Source: Wolfiporia cocos (lineage: Eukaryota; Basidiomycota; Agaricomycetes; Polyporales; Phaeolaceae). From it: DNA of 64,000 nt. Location: NCBI GenBank assembly GCA_029448655.1, contig JACCLO010000008.1:682001-746000 (forward strand), in the 5' to 3' direction. The stretch's first letter is position 1; the number at the start of each line of letters is the position of its first letter. This document shows, one piece after another, positions 57,386 through 64,000 of this stretch. A model generated the notes under the pieces. It saw only the letters and a program-made list of their open reading frames with translations. It ran no database searches and was not told the origin of the DNA. The position numbers were made by a program, and so were the translations under genes.

Positions 57386-58375
57386 TGCAGGACCCGTGCT
57401 GAGGACGGGGTTTTGCAGATGAGGAGATGTTCACTCCGGTCAATGTCAGAGTACGTCAGAGTACGTCAAGTTCCGCGGCGCGCAGCTGAACGTTTCTGCA
57501 GTCCACGGCGAGTCGCAACCAATCTCAATAGACGCATTGAGCAAACTTAGCGTACTCACTGCGGTAACGTACAACAATCTATTACAATGGCGCTCGGCCT
57601 CTATGGGCGCAACTTTCGTGAGTCAAAGTGTCTTGTGACAAGCTGCAAGATGATGCTTAGTCTCTGCACTCGGATCTACAGGCTCTTCCTTCGCGGGCGG
57701 TTCTCTGGCGCCGCGTACCGACCGCGCGTCGTTCAACACAAGCAGCGCCGAACTACGATGTGGCCGACAGATAGGAGCACCAAGCTCCGATGATCATTCA
57801 AGCAGATGATGGTCGTCGCAGGCAAGCAGGCGCTGAGCCCCACGTGTAGGACCTGCGTCCACAAGCGCCTACAACTGCCCAATATCGCAAGCGCGCAATA
57901 AACGGGTCGGGTAACAAATAGGGTCACGATCGGATGCATATCGCGCCCCACAAACTCAGCGTGACAGGACGGAGATCGTCGTCGAATTCACAACGGGAAG
58001 AATATCCATTTGCAATTCTTTTACACACGGCAGGGACGGGAGAGCAAAGTAAACAGGGCTGGTTGGGAAAGGATAGCATGAACGACCTCCGGATCCGTGA
58101 TGCGACTGAATTGAGACCCAAGAACGACGACTAGCCCAACTTCTAGAACTGCGAGCATCGTCATAAGCTCCACGAGTCAGAAGCACGAAGAGCGCGCGAC
58201 TCACTAGCCGGATGATGCTTTTGGAAACGAAACAAACCAGACATTACGGTAATTGCATGGCATACAGTAAGGAGCGTGCAAAGGGGCTTGAGATGTTTTA
58301 TTTTTGTCTTTATTGCTGATGGCTTCTGACAGGAACGCAGCAGGTCAATGAGGCAGAGAGCAGAGAGCAAGGCAG
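57386..58375. other. intergenic; UNC80-like promoter
   Basis: Directly upstream of the ATG at 57385 lies a short tandem repeat of AGTACGTCAG (57446-57470). The remainder (57600-58375) holds only short unconnected ORFs. Confidence 0.4.
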
Positions 58376-60223
58376 TCATGCGGCATAGGTCTTGGCCAGA
58401 GAAGGGGTGGACAAGTTTGGAAAGTGCTGCAACTGCGACAAGGCCCAGTGCCCGGGGCGCAAGGAGGAAGCGGGCTCCGCCCAGCTGTGCACTGTGTTAT
58501 TGCCGTCACAAGCGACACGAGGTAGACACTCACGGAGAGGGAGCCGAGCTAGGCCTTGCAGTCTCAGTCACGGGTACATACAATTGGGTGTAAAGGGAAC
58601 CATGTGTCGCGTACGGAGAGGCAGGATATGGGCGTACAGCAATCAGTCCACTAGGCAGAGCAGCAATGCGGTCTTGGTCGATGCGTTGTTCCGCGTACAG
58701 GGTGTGGACAGGCGCCAGGATAGTGTCAGGAGGCAGACCAGCTGGAACGACAAACGGAGCGGCACGAGGGTTCAGACCGGCCTTCATGTTCTTGTTGATC
58801 GCCGAGGCCGGGCCGTAGTAATCATTCTTGAGCGCCGGGTTGGCGGGATTCTGGATGAACTCGACCTTGACTGGGGTGCTCGAGTACTTTTGACCGCTGA
58901 GGGCATTCCGAGCTTCCAGAGCTTGCGCAACAGTGGCATATTCCACCGCGACCGATATGTCACCGTGGTTGAGGTCATTTGCGCCAGATTCCAGGATGTC
59001 AATCTTTCTAATGTCGCCGTAGGGACAGAACAGCGGGTACAGATCCGACAACTGAGAGAAGAGAATTGAGGGCAGATTCGACACCAGAACACTATTCGCT
59101 TGAGAAGAGAAGATAGACATCGGAGGTCGGTCAGGGCGAGGCGAAGAGGCCTCAGAGACTTGTCCAGACGAGGGATTGGATCCGGCCGGGAAATCGAACA
59201 CAGATGGCGTCGGCGATGGCGACTGGCTAGCAAGAACCGTTGTGCGGTCGCCTCCGTCCAGGAAGCCTGGCGGCGGTATGTGGTCAACTGGAATACGTGT
59301 GTGGCGAGAACATACCCTGCGATCTCTGGACAACCGCCCAAGACACGTCAATGATGTGTCCTCTGCGGGTCATGAGGTATGTCAGTCTACGTCAGGGTTT
59401 ACCGCATAGCCTTACTTGATCTCTTTGCGGCTCAACGCGTCTATGGCGGCCCGAGCCTCGCTGTGCGTGCTCATGACGACGAAGCCGCGCCGGCGCGAAG
59501 CGTTATCCACGGTAGCCAGAATTACCGCATGAGACACAGTTCCGTACCGAGCGAAGATCTCGATAAACTCGACCCTGAGCCATGCTACGTCAAGGCGCAT
59601 ATAAATACGCGACGACTCATGGCCGACTCACTTTGTCAGGTCAAACGGCAGCCCCAAAACGTACAGGTTGCGGCGGTTGTCGGGCTGTTTACCTTGCTTG
59701 GTGACCCTGCTCGCATCAGGCGGAGAAGCGACAGAAACGGTCCTGTAAAGGCAGCGACATGAGGGCCTGACGTCCGGAGACGGTCGAGGGCATATGAGCT
59801 CACAGAGGGATGCCGGACACGGTGTATCCGGACATGCACAGCGCCTTCCTGTTGGCAGCACCTCAGAGCGTGAAGGCGTCAAAGCGGACATGGAACGCCT
59901 ACTTTGCCGCGTCGTTGCTTGCGAACGTCAGCTCAATGACACGGCGGCCGCCCTCGGCGTATTCCTCGCACTTGCGAACTTCATCTGAGGCGACCGTCAC
60001 ACGACGTCACGCGGCACGACAGAAATGAGGTGGTTTACCGATCAGCGTCTTGAACAGGTCGACAATCTCGAATCTGCTGGCTGTTTACGCACAGCGAAGC
60101 GCGTCAGCATGAGCGCATATATGCAGCCGAGATCGCGCGCGCACCGCCATCTGCTATGTTCTCGACCTTCACGGTGAAGACCTCGCGGTTGAACTTGAAG
60201 ACGGGGTTTGGGGAGGCGGTCAT
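58376..60223 (-). CDS. multi-RRM RNA-binding protein
   Basis: Cytoplasmic or nuclear mRNA-binding protein by family; the target is unknown. The Met at 60223 starts MTASPNPVFKFNREVFTVK. The first RRM is spread over small exons (SRFEIVDLFKTLI, EEYAEGGRRVIELTFASNDAA, CMSGYTVSGIPL). The second has RNP2 NLYVLGLPFDLT and RNP1 RRRGFVVMST (59412-59690). The third has SVLVSNLPSILFSQLSDLYP and DISVAVEYATVAQAL (58800-59100). A joining stretch GHIIDVSWAVVQRSQGFLDG lies between the second and third. The 3' end is uncertain: a strong donor (GTGAGT) at SSAPSP near 58533 with an acceptor near 58485 leads to a tail ending SLAKTYAA at 58376; otherwise it ends at 58530. An (CAG)8 run precedes the ATG. Confidence 0.82.
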
Positions 60224-60573
60224 TTGCGCTGCGTTTGCTGCTGCTGCTGCTGCTGCTGCTGGGCGGGGGGTTGAGGGATCGCTATTCACGTGTTGAGCAA
60301 GAATGATACTATTGTAGACTACAATGTTCGCGGGGACCCTGAGCAAGAAACGAGCAAGAAGTTCAAGAACGTCCGGCGAACTCCGCGACGTCCGCGCCCC
60401 GCTTATAGCCATACGGTGTTCCCACGCCACAGACGCGTCCGGGATCGCGATAGCGCCCTCCGCGCAGCCACCGCCCGCCCGACGCGTCGCCCGCACTCGC
60501 GCCGCCCGCGCACAGCCGCAGGAACACCCTCGCCAGCCCCCCACGCGCCCGCGCTTCTCGCTGCCCCGCGCTG
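60224..60573. promoter_or_regulatory. shared divergent promoter, RRM / RAD51-paralogue genes
   Basis: 350 bp between start codons. It contains two ACGCGT boxes (60433-60438 and 60482-60487), 141 and 92 bp from the ATG at 60574, very GC-rich sequence on that side, and eight CTG/CAG repeats at 60238-60261 in the leader of the RRM gene. MCB-type boxes fit S-phase expression of the repair gene; inferred. Confidence 0.5.
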
Positions 60574-61945
60574 ATGGCGAAGCGACCGTTATCGCGCTTA
60601 TCGCTCCCATCTGCGACGCTCGCCGCGCTCACGCGGGGCGGGTTCGAGTCCGTGCAGGACCTCGCCGCGCTCACGCCCGAGAGGCTCGCGCACGGTAAGG
60701 GCCCCCGCTCCACTGCGCAGCCGCGTTCTCACCGCACCCCGCAGACCTCGCCATCCCGCTCGCGTCTTCGCAGGCCGTCTTCGATGCCGCACAGGCCCCG
60801 AGGGCACCGCCCGCGACCCAGTCCGCCGCGGCGCTCGCCGCCGCGGGCAGCCGCTACTCGACGCACTGCGCGCCGCTGGACAGGCTGCTCGGCGGTGGGC
60901 TGCGCGCGGGATACATCCTGGAGCTGGCCGGGCCACCCGGGTGCGGCAAGGAGGCCCTCGCGGTGCACGTCGTGCGCAGCTTCGTCGCGGCGTCACAAGA
61001 TGTGCTCTTCGTCGGTGAGCCTGGTCGCTCATATTAAATGCTCGCGACGTGCTCATGTACGTAGACATGCAGAACATGACAAGCCCTGCGACCCTCGACA
61101 GGCTGCTACGTAGTGAGTGTGTCATCTGCGCGGGCCCTATACGCCGCGAAAATTCACCCGTCATCAGAACCGCCGTCTGTACCACCAGAATACCAGAAGC
61201 ATGTCCAGCACATGCAATTGTACACCCTTCCGGATTTGCTGGTCTTTCTCCGCAACCTGCCTGCATGTCTGCAGGAGCGGCCGAGGGTGAGAAATCCGAT
61301 TGCGCCAGCCTTGGGCCGTTGAATGGAGCATATTGCAAATTGACAGACGGCGTTACTGGTCCTGAGCTCCCTGTCCTTCCCGTTCCAGTCGCCCGTCGGA
61401 TTGCCTATCGCAACGCGCAATGCAGCCCTCGACAGGCTCAAACATGTACTCACGAAGGCCTGCACGACCACAAGGCTGACCGTGCGCATTTCTCAAACCC
61501 CCGAGACGTCTCCGAAATTTAATTCGCGTGACCTCATTAATAGGTGGTAATCACAAGCCAGCTCGCCACGAAACTGCTCAAGGACGACGGCTCCGCAGGC
61601 AACTTCGACACTGGCTCCAAAGCAATACTGGTTCCACAATTAGGTGCGTCTGCGCGCCGCACGCAGCCGGAACGCCGTGCGGTTGGCTGCGGTTGGCTCA
61701 TGTGAATCTGGCTCGCGCGTTGCCAGGAAGTGGATATCTGCCTTCCGGGAGAACGTATAGAGTCGTCGTGATTCCACATTCACGCAGCACAGGGTGCGTC
61801 CTGTGATCATCGGGAGAGCGGCTAGGTCGTGCTGAGGATAGCATCAAGCGTCGTGCGCCTGCTCTCGTCCCCGACGTACGTGCAGGGCCGCGGTGACAGG
61901 CGTGAAGAGCAATACGAAAAGGTACCTATACGCCGCGCCCGCTAG
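60574..61945 (+). CDS. RAD51/RecA-family paralogue with degenerate ATPase motifs
   Basis: Homologous-recombination accessory protein, RAD51C-like in layout. Exon 1 gives MAKRPLSRLSLPSATLAALT, an HhH-like N-terminal domain (GGFESVQDLAALTPERLA). After a short intron come DLAIPLASSQAVFDAAQ, CAPLDRLLGGGLRAGYILEL and the Walker A region AGPPGCGKEAL, where Glu stands in place of Ser/Thr after GK. Next are VVRSFVAASQDVLFVDMQN, YTLPDLLVFLRNLPACLQ, the Walker B strand TALLVLSSLSFPFQSP with Ser in place of Asp, LATKLLKDDGSAGNFDTGSK, ILVPQLG, LPSGRTYRVVVIPHSRST and VRLLSSPTYV. About eight exons; introns resolve by eye, but the last two and the exact stop (61943-61945) are less sure. Intact frame, so a structural, non-hydrolysing paralogue is plausible. 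Confidence 0.82.
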
Positions 61946-62157
61946 CGCAAGTGCGCCTTCTAGGCCCCTATCATACTGACCGCGTCGCCCTTCACAGGTC
62001 GGTGGCGTAATGCAGTCGCGTTGCTAGTTGTGGACACGCACCACCCCAGATCGGCCGCAATGATCAGGACCTGATCGATTTGTCAATCGGACGATTTTCG
62101 GGTGCTGGAACGCGAGGGGAATAGACCCAGCGCGGCGGACGGTACACTAGGGCCTCA

Positions 62158-63086
62158 TTATGCGCTGCCCATGATGATGCCGTCCGGGCCCACTATTACG
62201 TCCATCTTCCAGTCATGCAGTGCGGTGGGCACCTGCCCGGCCTCGAGGATTTGCTCCCGCAGGGCGAGCGCCACTGGTGGATGGGGCGGTCAGAGCCAGG
62301 CCCCTGGGGAGCGATCGGACGCACCTAGCAGCGGTTTCCGCTGGGCGTTTGCGCATTTGGAGCGTGTGTAGGCAGATATGAATCGATCGTAGTACCCTTT
62401 GCCATGGCCCACGCGAGATAGCGATCGGTCGAACGCGACGCCTCCGGATCGCCGCGTGGTGTCAGCGTTGCGGAGCAGCAGATGGCGGCGCGCGCGGCGT
62501 ACCTGGCACGAGAATCAAATCGAGCTGCCCTGCTGCTTCGTCGAGCGCTGTACGGTGGGATCTGCATCATGCGCGTGTCGGCGGTAGCGGGCGAGGCACG
62601 GACCGTTGAGGCGCGGCTGGCCCTGCCACTCGTGCTCCGGCTCGCGGATGCCCCAGAGGCCGCTGCCGAACGAGGAGAGGTCGTCCTCGCCGTAGACCTT
62701 GAGGACGTCCATCTTCCCGCGGGCGGACGGATCGATTTTGGGCACGAACAGGGTCTTGCCTGCGATCGATAACGTTGAGTGCGTGCGCGGGGCGAGAGAG
62801 CGCAAGACGTCACCCGCTCGTAGGATCTCGGAGACGAGTGCAGCAGTCTCCAGCTCGCCGGCAGGCATGCTGAGGTAGCAACTGACGTTCGTGCTCTGCG
62901 CGAAGAACGGCGCGGCGAGCACGCGGCCGACGGCCATCTGCGCTGCACGCATCGTCAGCATCTCTCGCCCAGCCGTCCGCGAAAGGCAGCCGCACACTGC
63001 CGCGCGATATCAGATTGTGGCAGCAGGCGCAGCTTCGCTGCCACGGCCGCGCGCACCGCGCTCTTCTGGCCCTGCATGCTTGCCAT
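62158..63086 (-). CDS. MTHFS: 5-formyltetrahydrofolate cyclo-ligase
   Basis: Converts 5-formyl-THF to 5,10-methenyl-THF with ATP in folate metabolism. Six exons join to about 217 aa, the normal length. Start MASMQGQKSAVRAAVAAKLR (a second Met at position 4). Then QSDIARQ, intron, VGRVLAAPFFAQSTNVSCYL with SMPAGELET, GKTLFVPKID, YGEDDLSSFGSGLWGIREP, LDLILVPGVAFDRSLSRVG and HGKGYYDRF. The last two blocks carry the typical ATP/folate-binding loop. The C-terminus has LREQILEAGQVP and HDWKMDVIVGPDGII. Introns are 50-70 nt. Divergent with PIG-P (250 bp apart). Confidence 0.93.
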
Positions 63087-63336
63087 GAGGCCTGGGTGCA
63101 GCCAGTAGCTAGCGTGCAGGCCACGATCTCTCGATCTCTGATGCACGCCCGCGCGCCCGGATCTCCGGGCCTGACGGTGGCCGGTGCTGACTCTGCGCTC
63201 CCACCGCAGGGCCAAGATAGATAGCCTTTGTGCCGCCCCGCGGGGGCCCGCATGCCAGAACGGGCACACGCCGGCCGGCGACGCCGCGTGCCGGCCTCTG
63301 TCCGCGCCAGCCGTCCCTGTCTCTGCGCGAGCCAGC
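63087..63336. promoter_or_regulatory. shared divergent promoter, MTHFS / PIG-P genes
   Basis: 250 bp of GC-rich sequence between the two start codons. No TATA box. Bidirectional activity is inferred. Confidence 0.45.
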
Positions 63337-63895
63337 ATGCCGCCGCCGCCGTCGCCCGCCCCCCGCCGCGCCGCCGAGTTCTACGGCTTCGTCGCGGCGA
63401 CCGCGTCCACGCTGCTCTTCGCGCTCGTCCTCCTCTGGGCGCTCGCCCCAGACACGGCCCTCCGCGCGGCGGGCGTGTGCTGGTACCCGAGCAGGTGCGC
63501 TCCCCCTCTCCTCCCCGGCGCACGCTGACCCGCCCGACGCGCAGGGAGTGGGCCGTGCTCCTCCCCGCGTACACGCTCGTGCTCGTCCTCCTCACGTACG
63601 CCGCGTACGCCGCGCTCGCGCTCGCCCGCACGCCCGCCCTCGGCGACCTCGCCACGCTCACAGGTGCGCACGCGCGCCGGCCGCCCGCACGCCCGTCTAC
63701 TGACGCCGCCGCGCGCCAGACGCACGCGCGCTCCTGCCGCCCGCGGATCCGCACGCGCGGGCGAGCGCGTTCCTCGCGCACGCGCGCCCGGGCGCGCTCC
63801 CCGAGATGTACGACGTCCCCATCGGCCTCGTGAACCGCGTCGTGTACGGGCGCCGCCGCGGCACGGACGTGGCCCGTCCTGCCGAGGGCCGCTAG
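63337..63895 (+). CDS. PIG-P: GPI-GlcNAc transferase subunit PIG-P
   Basis: Small ER membrane subunit of the complex that starts GPI-anchor synthesis (GlcNAc onto phosphatidylinositol). Three exons: 63337 to a donor in AGC AG|GTGCG near 63494, then from GGAGTGGGCC near 63545 to ACAG|GTGCG near 63661, then from ACGCACGCGC near 63719 to TAG at 63893-63895; about 150 aa. EFYGFVAATASTLLFALVLL and LLPAYTLVLVLLTYAAYAAL are two transmembrane helices separated by WALAPDTALRAAGVCWYPSR, the family loop. The C-terminus has LPEMYDVPIGLVNRVVYG, the conserved tail. The region is extremely GC-rich, which generates long spurious ORFs on both strands. Confidence 0.9.
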
Positions 63896-64000
63896 CCGGC
63901 CGCGATGCACGGATGCGCGAATGCGCACATACCGCGACGGCGTTGGTCTTGCCACTGAATGAATGCAGATGCTGCAGGCGTTGTGCTAGCTGATAACGGA
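63896..64000. other. window end, no feature
   Basis: 105 bp after the PIG-P stop codon, presumably 3' UTR. Confidence 0.3.

Noticed and set aside
57587..57793. 68-codon plus-strand ORF
   Set aside because: No similarity, no promoter features, and composition like the flanking non-coding sequence.
62810..63955. 381-codon Arg/Ala-rich minus-strand ORF
   Set aside because: GC-rich antisense artefact over MTHFS exon 1 and PIG-P, both of which have clear domains.

Overview
The window reads as a piece of a filamentous basidiomycete genome, most likely an Agaricomycete. The genes are dense in introns of about 45-75 nt with GT...AG ends, several proteins belong to families typical of mushroom-forming fungi (DUF7918, DUF1769, a GPI-anchored Crh-type GH16, BBE-like FAD oxidoreductases, an LRR F-box protein), and there are many short non-autonomous DNA elements. 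All exon structures below were worked out by eye from splice signals and family conservation.

Layout. 1-4 kb: an intact 11-exon nitronate monooxygenase-like gene (minus) faces a CFAP20/CFA20-domain gene (plus) across a shared promoter. 4.6-27.3 kb: an accessory, repeat-rich stretch. Its backbone is an old segmental duplication of about 8 kb (4590-12560 and 17287-25010). Each copy holds a TATA-driven 117-aa ORF of unknown function and, downstream, a second unknown gene that is open in the right copy (24028-25102) and broken in the left copy. Different mobile elements have landed in each copy. Three elements (12776-13412, 22430-23144, 25862-26552) share termini, have 8-bp target duplications, and carry two outward-facing tRNA-like (A box/B box) modules each. 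Two other terminal-inverted-repeat elements (about 9831-12273 and 20570-22421) and a foldback (13457-13872) are also present. The left copies show CpG to TpG/CpA decay. An F-box/LRR gene lies between the duplicates. A three-unit array of hairpins with the same loop lies at 27193-27301.

28-64 kb: a conserved, gene-dense region: MSH6 (about 26 exons, minus), a Crh-family GH16 (minus), a zinc alcohol dehydrogenase (minus), a secreted BBE-like FAD oxidoreductase (plus) with two decayed relatives nearby, DUF1769 (plus), DUF7918 (minus), a very large UNC80-like protein (minus), a multi-RRM RNA-binding protein (minus), a RAD51-paralogue with degenerate nucleotide-binding motifs (plus), 5-formyltetrahydrofolate cyclo-ligase (minus) and PIG-P (plus).

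The conserved genes are mostly housekeeping and do not form one pathway. MSH6 and the RAD51-paralogue are both DNA-repair genes, and both have ACGCGT (MCB-type) boxes just upstream, which suggests shared S-phase control. The GH16 transglycosylase and PIG-P both touch cell-wall and GPI-anchor biology. No cluster for secondary metabolism, no CRISPR array and no rRNA was seen.
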